A DNA stretch of 12,887 nucleotides from SBBV01 sp036555425 (GTDB lineage: Bacteria; Pseudomonadota; Alphaproteobacteria; Bin65). The stretch lies in assembly GCA_036555425.1 (NCBI GenBank), contig DATBLL010000021.1, positions 1-12,887 on the forward strand. The letters run 5' to 3'. Of the stretch, positions 1 to 5,511 are shown piece after piece. The first letter of the stretch is position 1, and each line of letters starts with the position of its first letter. The position numbers and the translations under genes are program-made. The notes under the pieces are model-generated. The model was not told where the DNA came from, searched no databases, and saw only the letters and a program-made list of their open reading frames with translations.

Positions 1-721
1 CGACGTCGAACTCGCCCGGCGCGCCCATCGCCACGAACACGGCGAGCGCGGGCAGGAACAGGATCCCGAGGCTCGGCAGCAGGCGCTTGGGCGAGACGCC
101 GGTGGCATATTGCCGGCGCTTGGCCCATTTGTTGTAGAAGACCACCGCCACGATCGACGCCAGGAACACGGCGCCGGCCGCGTAGTGCGCGGATTGCAGC
201 TTCAGCAGCGGGAAGATGAGGCCGCTCTTGCTGAGATAGAATCCGCCGCCGATCACGAGCGGATCGAGCTGCTCGGGCAATGCGTTGCCGACGAGCGCGT
301 AGATGAAGATGAGCTGCAGCAGCAGCGGAATGTTGCGGATCGTCTCGACGTAGAAGGAGGCGACCTTCGAGACGATCCAGTTCTGCGAGAGCCGCGCGAT
401 GCCGATGATCGTGCCGAGGATCGTCGCCAGGATGATGCCGACGACGCCGACGCGCAGCGTATTGAGGATGCCGACGAGATAGGCGCGGCCGAAGGTGTCG
501 TCGGGATCCCAGGGAATGATCGAATCGCTGATCGGGATGCCCGAGCGCGCGCCCATGAATTCGAAGCCGCTCTTCAGACCCCGCGCGCGCAAATTCTCGA
601 TTGTGTTGCTGACCAGCAGCCAGACGGCCGCCACCAAGACCGCGAGGAAGACGAGCTGATAGAGGACGGCGCGCACGCGCCGGTCGTTCCACCACGCGCC
701 GGTCGCCGGTGCGCGCGCCAT
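1..721 (-). CDS. aapQ: General L-amino acid ABC transporter permease AapQ (partial, C-terminus beyond left edge)
   Basis: Inner-membrane permease that would pair with AapM, AapP (ATPase) and the binding protein AapJ to import L-amino acids. About 240 residues are present; family members are near 400, so the C-terminal 40% lies outside the window. Visible are a first membrane segment at about residues 17-38, a long periplasmic stretch, and the start of the permease domain at about 83-110. An EAA-type motif region (ETIRNIPLLLQL, about 126-137) follows, then a further hydrophobic segment at about 182-195 and another from about 215. It lies downstream of aapJ on the same strand, separated by about 100 bp with a hairpin. 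The ATG at 721 was chosen. An in-frame GTG at 742, with GGGA 8 nt upstream, is an equally possible start and adds 7 residues; an in-frame stop at 763-761 limits further extension. The family call is confident because aapJ precedes it; the start is not. Confidence 0.88.
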   Translation of the reverse strand, partial: MARAPATGAWWNDRRVRAVLYQLVFLAVLVAAVWLLVSNTIENLRARGLKSGFEFMGARSGIPISDSIIPWDPDDTFGRAYLVGILNTLRVGVVGIILATILGTIIGIARLSQNWIVSKVASFYVETIRNIPLLLQLIFIYALVGNALPEQLDPLVIGGGFYLSKSGLIFPLLKLQSAHYAAGAVFLASIVAVVFYNKWAKRRQYATGVSPKRLLPSLGILFLPALAVFVAMGAPGEFDV

Positions 722-777
722 TGTGGGTTTGGAGTCCGCCACCGCGCCGGGTCCCGCGGCCTATGATGCCAAGGCGA

Positions 778-810
778 ATCCGCCGCCTCGAAAGGCTCGG
801 GGCGGCGGAT
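778..810 (-). terminator. Hairpin between aapJ and aapQ (attenuator or mRNA-stabiliser)
   Basis: A perfect 10-bp inverted repeat (ATCCGCCGCC ... GGCGGCGGAT) with a 13-nt loop begins about 9 nt after the aapJ stop codon in the direction of transcription. No clear T-run follows on the minus strand, so it is not a classic strong intrinsic terminator. In ABC import operons such a hairpin after the binding-protein gene often protects the upstream message or partly terminates, giving more binding protein than permease. That role is inferred here from position and structure. Confidence 0.5.
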
Positions 811-818
811 CGATGGCC

Positions 819-1850
819 CTACCGGATCGGCGGCGCGTACTGGAGGCCGCCCTTGCTCCAGAGGGCGTTCAGGCCCCGCTCGAGCTTCAGCGGCGTCTTG
901 GGTCCGACATTGCGCTCGTAGGTATCGCCGTAATTGCCGACCTGCTTGATGATCTGGTAGGCCCAGTCGGCCTTCAAGCCGAGCAGCTTGCCCATGTCGT
1001 TCTTGGCGTCGACGCCGAGCAGGCGCTTGATGCCCGGGTTGGGCGAGCCCTTCATTTGATCGACATTGGCGCGGCTGACGCCATATTCTTCGGCCTCGAC
1101 CATCGCGAAGAGGACCCACTTCACGATCGCGAAGAAATCCTCGTCGCCGCGGCGCACGGCCGGGCCGAGCGGCTCCTTCGAGATCAGCTCGGGCAGGATG
1201 ACGTAGTCGTCGGGATTCTTCGCGTCCTTGGAGCGCACCGCGGCAAGACCCGAGGCATCGGTCGTGTAGGCCTGGCAGCGGCCGGCGAAGAAGGCACCGG
1301 TGGCCTCCTCGATCTTCTCGAACACGATCGCCTTGGCCTTGCTCAGATTGTTGGCCTTGAGGAAGTCGGTGAGGTTGAGCTCCGTGGTGGTGCCCGACTG
1401 CACGCAGATCTCGGCGCCGTCGAGCTCCTTGGCGCTCTTCACGCCGAGCTTCTTCGCCACCATGAAGCCCTGGCCGTCGTAGAAGGTGACGCCGGTGAAG
1501 ACCATGCCCTGCGCCGCGTCGCGGGTGAGCGTCCACGTCGTGTTGCGCGAGAGCACGTCGATCTCGCCGGACTGGAGCGCGGTGAAGCGCTGCTGCGCGC
1601 TGGTGGGCTTGAACTGCACCTTGTTGGCGTCGCCGAAGATCGCCGCGGCGATGCCGCGGCAGACGTCGACGTCGATGCCGGTCCAGCGGCCCTGGCTGTC
1701 GGCAATCGAGAAGCCGGCGAGGCCCACGTTGACGCCGCAGACCAGCGAGCCGCGCTTTCGGATGTTGTCGAGGTCCTTGCCGGCCAAGGCCGGACCCGCG
1801 GCGAGAGCGACGGCAACGGCCATCGCGGCCGCGATTGCGAGCTTTTTCAT
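819..1850 (-). CDS. aapJ: General L-amino acid ABC transporter substrate-binding protein AapJ
   Basis: Periplasmic binding protein that captures L-amino acids for the Aap importer. The 343-residue length matches the family. The N-terminus is a clear Sec signal peptide: KK, a hydrophobic alanine/valine core, and an ALA cleavage site after about residue 23. The mature protein starts with the solute-binding family 3 pattern (about 28-75: RKRGSLVCGVN, then GRWTGIDVDVCRGIAAAIFGD). The segments QQRFTALQSGEIDVLSRNTTWT and ICVQSGTTTELNL are typical of the AapJ/BztA group. The ATG at 1850 is preceded by a good Shine-Dalgarno sequence (GGGAGAA, about 4 nt upstream), which fixes the start. It is the first gene of a minus-strand operon continuing into aapQ, and diverges from metC across a 238-bp gap that should hold its promoter. 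I could not pick out a convincing promoter there. Confidence 0.95.
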   Translation of the reverse strand: MKKLAIAAAMAVAVALAAGPALAGKDLDNIRKRGSLVCGVNVGLAGFSIADSQGRWTGIDVDVCRGIAAAIFGDANKVQFKPTSAQQRFTALQSGEIDVLSRNTTWTLTRDAAQGMVFTGVTFYDGQGFMVAKKLGVKSAKELDGAEICVQSGTTTELNLTDFLKANNLSKAKAIVFEKIEEATGAFFAGRCQAYTTDASGLAAVRSKDAKNPDDYVILPELISKEPLGPAVRRGDEDFFAIVKWVLFAMVEAEEYGVSRANVDQMKGSPNPGIKRLLGVDAKNDMGKLLGLKADWAYQIIKQVGNYGDTYERNVGPKTPLKLERGLNALWSKGGLQYAPPIR

Positions 1851-1935
1851 GTTTCTCCCATGCTCCTCTCATGTGCCGAGCGGAACCGGCGAGCGTCGGC
1901 CCGGCGGTCCTGTTGTCGAGGCGGCGTGGTAGTCC

Positions 1936-1952
1936 CCTCTCGAGGCGAGAGG
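1936..1952. promoter_or_regulatory. Perfect inverted repeat in the aapJ/metC divergent intergenic region (possible operator)
   Basis: CCTCTCG-AGG-CGAGAGG is a 7-bp perfect dyad with a 3-bp centre. It lies about 85 bp upstream of the aapJ start and about 135 bp upstream of the metC start. The symmetry and location would suit a dimeric regulator binding between divergent genes. The 3-nt loop makes a stable RNA hairpin less likely than a DNA site. The regulator is unknown and chance occurrence in GC-rich DNA cannot be excluded. The rest of the 1851-2088 gap shows only weak AT-rich stretches (near 1968-1984) that could belong to a promoter. Confidence 0.25.
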
Positions 1953-2088
1953 CCGCCTCCTGACCGGTATAAAAGCGGGATAATGCGCCCGGCGCAAGCG
2001 GAAGGCAGCGGCGTCGGCGCCGGTGGCGCGCCGCCCGGAGCCGTGACATGATGCCTTTTTTCGCGCCAACTCCGCACCGCAAAGCCAC

Positions 2089-3264
2089 ATGAAGCCTTCG
2101 ACGTCTCTGGTCTCCGCCGGCCGCGATCCGCGGCGCCACTCCGGCGCCGTCAACGTGCCCGCCTTCCGCGCCTCGACGATCACCGCGCCCGACTTCGCCT
2201 CCTGGGAGGCGTCGCGAAAGCGCCGCTTCGACAAGGACGCCGTCGTCTACGGCCGCTTCGGCACGCCGAGCTCGCAGGCGCTCGAGGACGCCGTCGCCGC
2301 CATCGAGGGCGCCGACCGCGTCGTGCCCGTGTCCTCGGGCATGGCCGCCTGCGCTTGCGCGATCCTCTCGGTGGTCAAGACCGGCGACCATCTGCTGCTG
2401 CCCGACAACGTCTATCAGCCCGTGCGCCATTTCGCGGGCGGCTTCCTCAAGGATTTCGGCGTCGAAGCTACGTTCTACGATCCCCTCATCGGCTCCGGCA
2501 TCGCGAAACTGATGCGGCCGAACACGCGCCTCCTCTATCTCGAATCGCCGGGCTCGCAGACGATGGAGATGGGCGATACGCCGGCGCTGGTGGCCGAGGC
2601 CAAGGCGCGCCGCATGCGCACCGCCTTCGACAATACCTGGGGCACGCCGCTTTTGTTCCGCCCGCTCGACCACGGCATCGACCTCTCGATCAACGCGGCG
2701 ACGAAGTATCTCGTCGGCCACTCCGACGCGATGCTGGGCACGATCGCCATGCGCGCCGAGCTGTTCGAGCGCGTGAAGACCGTGGCCACGGCCTATCTCG
2801 GCAACTGCCCCGGCTCGGAGGAAGTCTATCTCGGCCTGCGCGGCATGCGGACGATGCACGTGCGCCTGAAGCGCCACGGCGAGAGCGCCTTCGCGGTCGC
2901 GCGCTGGTTCCAAACCCGGCCCGAGGTCGAGCGCGTGCTTTACCCCGCCCTGCCCGAAGATCCCGGGCACGCGATCTGGAAGCGTGACTTCGCGGGCGCC
3001 TCCGGCCTCTTCTCGGTCATCTTCAAGCCCTGCGCCAAGGCCGCGATCGCCCGCTTCGTCGACAGCCTCGAGCACTTCGCCATCGGCGCGAGCTTCGGCG
3101 GCTACGAGAGCCTCGTCCTGCCGTTCGATCCCAGCCACTACCGTTCGGCGACGAGATGGGAGGCCAAGGGCCACTGCCTGCGCTTCCACATCGGGCTCGA
3201 AGACGTCGACGATCTGATCGAGGATCTCGAGCGCGCCTCGGCGCAGATGCGCGCCGCGGCTTGA
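2089..3264 (+). CDS. metC: Cystathionine beta-lyase (PLP-dependent Cys/Met metabolism enzyme)
   Basis: Cytoplasmic PLP enzyme that cleaves cystathionine to homocysteine, pyruvate and ammonia, the penultimate step of methionine synthesis by transsulfuration. At 391 residues it has the usual family length. Residues Y54 and R56 in YGRFGTP match the MetC-type YGR.GT phosphate-contact motif. SSGMAA (about 82-87) is the PLP-phosphate loop. D181 in DNTWGTPL contacts the pyridine nitrogen. K206 in INAATKYLVGHSD is the Schiff-base lysine. The C-terminal SFGGYESLV segment (about 341-349) and the LRFHIGLED segment are also typical. No clear Shine-Dalgarno precedes the ATG at 2089. No SAM-II-like riboswitch signature was recognised upstream. 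hisI follows after 22 bp. Cystathionine gamma-synthase/lyase are relatives, but the YGR(F/R)GT form favours the beta-lyase. Confidence 0.92.
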   Translation: MKPSTSLVSAGRDPRRHSGAVNVPAFRASTITAPDFASWEASRKRRFDKDAVVYGRFGTPSSQALEDAVAAIEGADRVVPVSSGMAACACAILSVVKTGDHLLLPDNVYQPVRHFAGGFLKDFGVEATFYDPLIGSGIAKLMRPNTRLLYLESPGSQTMEMGDTPALVAEAKARRMRTAFDNTWGTPLLFRPLDHGIDLSINAATKYLVGHSDAMLGTIAMRAELFERVKTVATAYLGNCPGSEEVYLGLRGMRTMHVRLKRHGESAFAVARWFQTRPEVERVLYPALPEDPGHAIWKRDFAGASGLFSVIFKPCAKAAIARFVDSLEHFAIGASFGGYESLVLPFDPSHYRSATRWEAKGHCLRFHIGLEDVDDLIEDLERASAQMRAAA

Positions 3265-3286
3265 CCCCTTGCGGCGAGGCACGGCC

Positions 3287-3700
3287 ATGACCACATCCGA
3301 CGCCGCGGCCGAGGCCGCGCTTGGCGCCATCGCCTTCGACGCCGACGGGCTCGTACCGGCCATCGCCCAGCAGCACGACACCGGCGAGGTGCTGATGATG
3401 GCATGGATGAACCGCGAGGCCGTCGCCGAGACGCTGGCGACGAAGCGCGTCTGCTACTGGTCGCGCGCGCGCAAGGCGCTCTGGCGGAAGGGCGAGAGCT
3501 CGGGCCAGGTGCAGCGGCTCGTCGACCTCCGCATCGACTGCGACGGCGACACGCTGCTGCTGCTGGTCGACCAGACCGGCGTCGCCTGCCACACGGGCAA
3601 GCGCCGCTGCTTCTTCCGCCGGGCCGGCGCCGCGGGATTGGAGGACGTGCCCATGGGCGCCGTCGACCCGGCCGCGCTCTACGGCAAGGGGCGCGCCTGA
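3287..3700 (+). CDS. hisI: Phosphoribosyl-AMP cyclohydrolase HisI (monofunctional)
   Basis: Catalyses hydrolytic ring opening of phosphoribosyl-AMP in histidine biosynthesis, in the cytoplasm. The 137-residue protein corresponds to HisI alone, without a fused HisE pyrophosphohydrolase. The conserved blocks are VLMMAWMNREA, YWSRARKALWRKGESSG, and the metal-binding region with D84, C85, D86, D88 (DCDGD), C101 (ACHTG) and C108 (RRCFF). These residues sit where the family holds its Zn and Mg ligands. The ATG at 3287 has GAGG about 8 nt upstream (3275-3278) and is preferred over an in-frame TTG at 3269. It lies 22 bp after metC and is probably co-transcribed, away from any visible main his operon. 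Confidence 0.95.
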   Translation: MTTSDAAAEAALGAIAFDADGLVPAIAQQHDTGEVLMMAWMNREAVAETLATKRVCYWSRARKALWRKGESSGQVQRLVDLRIDCDGDTLLLLVDQTGVACHTGKRRCFFRRAGAAGLEDVPMGAVDPAALYGKGRA

Positions 3701-3797
3701 ACGCGGCCCTCGACAGGCCGGGGAATTCGACTTAAGCGGGCATCGACAGCGGCAGGCAAGCCGCAGGGGTTCGAGAGGCGCGAGGTAACGGCAATTC

Positions 3798-4223
3798 ATG
3801 AGCTGGACGAATTACGCACTGGCCGAAGTGCGCGAGATCGGCGAAGGCCACCGCGCTCTCTACAGCAAGACCCACATTCCCAAGGACACTGTGATCGCCG
3901 TCTTCGACGGCCGCGCGGTCGTGCTCGACTTGAAGCCCAACGGCAAGATCGACTACGGCAAGGAAGACCCCAACCTCCTCGTCCACCTCGCCGTCGACAA
4001 GGGCAAGTTCTACGGCATCGCGCCGATCCGCTACGACGAGGTCACCGGCGCCGATTTCATGAACCACTCATGCACGCCCAATTGCTACATCGAGCGCATG
4101 CTGGTGATCCGCGCCGCCGAGGACATCCCGCCCGGCACCGAGCTCACCTGGGACTACCGCGTGAGCGATCTCGTCCCCCAGGGCCAGCTCTGTTGGTGCG
4201 ACGAGCCGAAATGCGTGTTGTGA
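3798..4223 (+). CDS. Small SET-domain protein, putative protein-lysine N-methyltransferase
   Basis: A 141-residue stand-alone SET domain. The family transfers methyl groups from S-adenosylmethionine to protein lysines; the substrate here is unknown. Seen in order are an N-terminal SAM-side motif (GEGHRALYSKTHIPKDTVI, about 16-34), the signature N89-H-S-C-T-P-N95 (NHSCTPN), then E115-L-T-W-D-Y120, equivalent to the ELTYDY catalytic motif. At the extreme C-terminus is a complete post-SET C-x-C-x4-C (C132, C134, C139), which together with C92 can bind zinc. There is no pre-SET or DNA-binding domain. The start is preceded by GAGG at 3782-3785, a slightly long 12-nt spacing. It stands alone, 97 bp after hisI, and converges on a UPF0114 gene. 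Bacterial SET proteins of this size exist in Alphaproteobacteria. Ancient acquisition is possible, but base composition matches the neighbours. Confidence 0.9.
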   Translation: MSWTNYALAEVREIGEGHRALYSKTHIPKDTVIAVFDGRAVVLDLKPNGKIDYGKEDPNLLVHLAVDKGKFYGIAPIRYDEVTGADFMNHSCTPNCYIERMLVIRAAEDIPPGTELTWDYRVSDLVPQGQLCWCDEPKCVL

Positions 4224-4249
4224 GGGCGATTGTCGCGTAAATCGGCTCA

Positions 4250-4340
4250 GCTCTCCGCGCGGGCGCGGCGCCAAGGGAGAGCGTGCCCGCCGCGAAGAGC
4301 CATAACCGCAAGCGCATGCGCCTCTCCCCCTTCCTTGCGG
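4250..4340. terminator. Inverted repeats in the convergent gap between the SET gene and the UPF0114 gene
   Basis: The 125-bp gap between two converging genes holds two short perfect stems. GCTCTCC (4250-4256) pairs with GGAGAGC (4276-4282). CCGCAAG (4306-4312) pairs with CTTGCGG (4334-4340) and encloses the 10-bp palindrome GCGCATGCGC at 4312-4321. Neither has a clear T-run on the exit side, so they may be weak bidirectional terminators or 3'-end stabilisers. The functional role is inferred only from position. Confidence 0.3.
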
Positions 4341-4348
4341 TCCCGCCC

Positions 4349-4921
4349 TCAGTCTTTCTTGCTCGCGTCCACGACCTCCTCGCGCGGCGTGACGCGGTCC
4401 ATGAGCGCGAGCAGGACGCCGCTGGTGACGAACGTCAGATGCGTGACGACCAGCCAGAACATCTGGCGGTCGGTGACGGCGCCCTCGGTGACCTTCATGA
4501 AGGACTTCAGCAGATGGATGCCGGAAATCGCCACGATCGACGCGATCAGCTTCAATTTCAGGCCGCCGAAATCGACCGTGCCCATCCAGCCCGGGCGATC
4601 CTTGCTCCCGTGTGCGATTTCGATCTTGGAAACGAAGTTCTCGTAGCCGGCGAAGATCACCGTCAACAGTAAATTGCCGGCCAGCGACATGTCGATGAGC
4701 GTCAGCACCAAGAGGATCACGTCCGCTTCCTTGATCGGAACGCTCTTGCCGTCGACGAGCCTGTATCCCCAAAGCACGCCCGGAACCTCGTGCGCCAACT
4801 CGCGCACGAAGGTGATCATCAGCAGCACGAGGGCGATCGACAGGCCGAGATAGAACGGCGCCATCAGCCAGCGGCTCTGGAAGATGAGCGTCTCGATCGC
4901 CGTTTCGAATTTCTTCATCAT
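4349..4921 (-). CDS. UPF0114 / YqhA (TIGR00645) family inner-membrane protein
   Basis: Integral membrane protein of unknown function. The 190-residue product aligns by eye with E. coli YqhA (about 164 residues). Shared blocks are SRWLMAPFYLGLSIALV (first membrane segment, about 15-35), a long hydrophobic block DVILLVLTLIDMSLAGNLL followed by FAGYENFVS, then LIASIVAISGIHLLKSFM, and a last membrane segment HLTFVTSGVLLALMDR. It differs from YqhA by a longer loop between the first two hydrophobic segments (about 40-65) and a charged C-terminal tail. ATGATG at 4921/4918 gives two adjacent starts; a GTG at 4945 would add 8 residues but looks unlike the family. It lies 54 bp downstream of tRNA-Arg on the same strand and could partly share its transcript. 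Sure of family, not of function. Confidence 0.88.
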   Translation of the reverse strand: MMKKFETAIETLIFQSRWLMAPFYLGLSIALVLLMITFVRELAHEVPGVLWGYRLVDGKSVPIKEADVILLVLTLIDMSLAGNLLLTVIFAGYENFVSKIEIAHGSKDRPGWMGTVDFGGLKLKLIASIVAISGIHLLKSFMKVTEGAVTDRQMFWLVVTHLTFVTSGVLLALMDRVTPREEVVDASKKD

Positions 4922-4975
4922 GGTCCGTGTCGAGAAGATTCGCACGCGGGCGCACGTGCAAGCACGAGGGGAGAA

Positions 4976-5052
4976 TGGCGCGCCCGGCAGGAATCGAACC
5001 TGCGACCCACAGCTTAGAAGGCTGTTGCTCTCATCCGCTGAGCTACGGGCGC
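4976..5052 (-). tRNA. tRNA-Arg (anticodon UCU)
   Basis: A complete 77-nt cloverleaf on the minus strand. The acceptor stem is GCGCCCG/CGGGCGC, the D arm GCTC...GAGC, and the anticodon arm ACAGC-CTTCTAA-GCTGT with TCT at positions 34-36. The variable loop has 5 nt, the T arm is GCAGG-TTCGATT-CCTGC, the discriminator base is G and the CCA end is encoded. It reads rare AGA codons and probably AGG. The 5' end is only 19 nt after the stop codon of the NDUFS4-like gene, so it is probably released from a shared transcript. Confidence 0.97.
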
Positions 5053-5071
5053 TGATGCGGCGATAACCGCC

Positions 5072-5365
5072 CTAGGATACGCGATCCCACCGGAAATTGC
5101 TCGCATAGCTCTTTGGGCGGACGGCGCGTTCCTTGGGCTCGTAGACTTCGTGGTCGATCCGGCGTCTCTTGCAATAGGCGATGGCCTCCTCCTTCGTGTC
5201 GAAGAAGAGGCGGACCTGCTGCGGCGTGTCGCCCGAGCCGACCCAGCCCATCAGGGGATCGTTGCTCTTGCGCTGCGCCGGCTCGAACTCGAGCACCCAC
5301 TCGCGCGTCAAGGCGCGCCCCGACTGCATCGCCGTCTTCGCCGGTTTGTAGATCCGTGCCGCCAT
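5072..5365 (-). CDS. NDUFS4-like respiratory complex I accessory subunit (ETC complex I subunit family)
   Basis: A 97-residue protein of the conserved 'ETC complex I subunit' family, homologous to the core of mitochondrial NDUFS4 (18 kDa). The bacterial version is a peripheral-arm accessory subunit of NADH:ubiquinone oxidoreductase in Alphaproteobacteria. Visible hallmarks are ARIYKPAKTAMQSG at the N-terminus, REWVLEFEP (about 21-29), the family signature DPLMGWVGSGDTPQQVRL (about 36-53), FDTKEEAIAYC (about 55-65), EVYEP, and a terminal KSYASNFRWDR. There is no targeting peptide or membrane segment. The ATG at 5365 has AGGGA about 10 nt upstream. The gene is squeezed between tRNA-Pro (20 bp upstream) and tRNA-Arg (19 bp downstream), all on the same strand. 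It is unlinked here to a nuo operon, which is usual for this subunit. Confidence 0.92.
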   Translation of the reverse strand: MAARIYKPAKTAMQSGRALTREWVLEFEPAQRKSNDPLMGWVGSGDTPQQVRLFFDTKEEAIAYCKRRRIDHEVYEPKERAVRPKSYASNFRWDRVS

Positions 5366-5385
5366 CGTCCATCCCTGTTTCGAGC

Positions 5386-5462
5386 TGGTCGGGGTGAGAG
5401 GATTCGAACCTCCGGCCTACAGCTCCCAAAGCTGCCGCTCTACCAGGCTGAGCTACACCCCG
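5386..5462 (-). tRNA. tRNA-Pro (anticodon UGG)
   Basis: A complete 77-nt cloverleaf on the minus strand. The acceptor stem is CGGGGTG/CACCCCG, the D arm GCTC...GAGC, and the anticodon arm GCAGC-TTTGGGA-GCTGT with TGG at 34-36. The T arm is GGAGG-TTCGAAT-CCTCT, the discriminator is A and the CCA end is encoded. It starts a compact minus-strand unit with the NDUFS4-like gene and tRNA-Arg. Confidence 0.97.
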
Positions 5463-5470
5463 CCGGCGCT

Positions 5471-5500
5471 CACATACACGAATCGCCGCAGCAGCGGCAA
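5471..5500 (-). promoter_or_regulatory. Candidate sigma-70-type promoter for the tRNA-Pro unit
   Basis: On the minus strand, TTGCCG (5500-5495) and TATGTG (5476-5471) are spaced by 18 nt. The -10-like element ends 8 nt before the mature 5' end of tRNA-Pro at 5462, so transcription would begin at or next to the tRNA. The -35 has four or five good matches; the -10 is weaker. The gap to the upstream gene is only 49 bp, which limits where the promoter can be. Confidence 0.4.
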
Positions 5501-5511
5501 GTTATGCATCC

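Noticed and set aside
2010..2088. Possible SAM-II riboswitch upstream of metC
   Set aside because: Alphaproteobacterial methionine genes often have one, but I could not find the conserved pseudoknot core sequence here.
574..3381. A 935-codon minus-strand open frame spanning aapJ, the intergenic region and metC/hisI
   Set aside because: It is antisense or out of frame to four well-recognised genes, has Arg/Ala/Gly-rich low-complexity translation, and is a by-product of high GC at codon position three.
3704..3764. Small GC-rich stems between hisI and the SET gene (CGGCC...GGCCG and GCGGC...GCCGC)
   Set aside because: Only 5 bp each and no T-run; such stems are expected by chance at this GC content.
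4976..5462. The tRNA genes as attachment sites for an integrated element
   Set aside because: No integrase gene, no direct repeat of a tRNA 3' end and no atypical cargo are seen next to either tRNA in this window.
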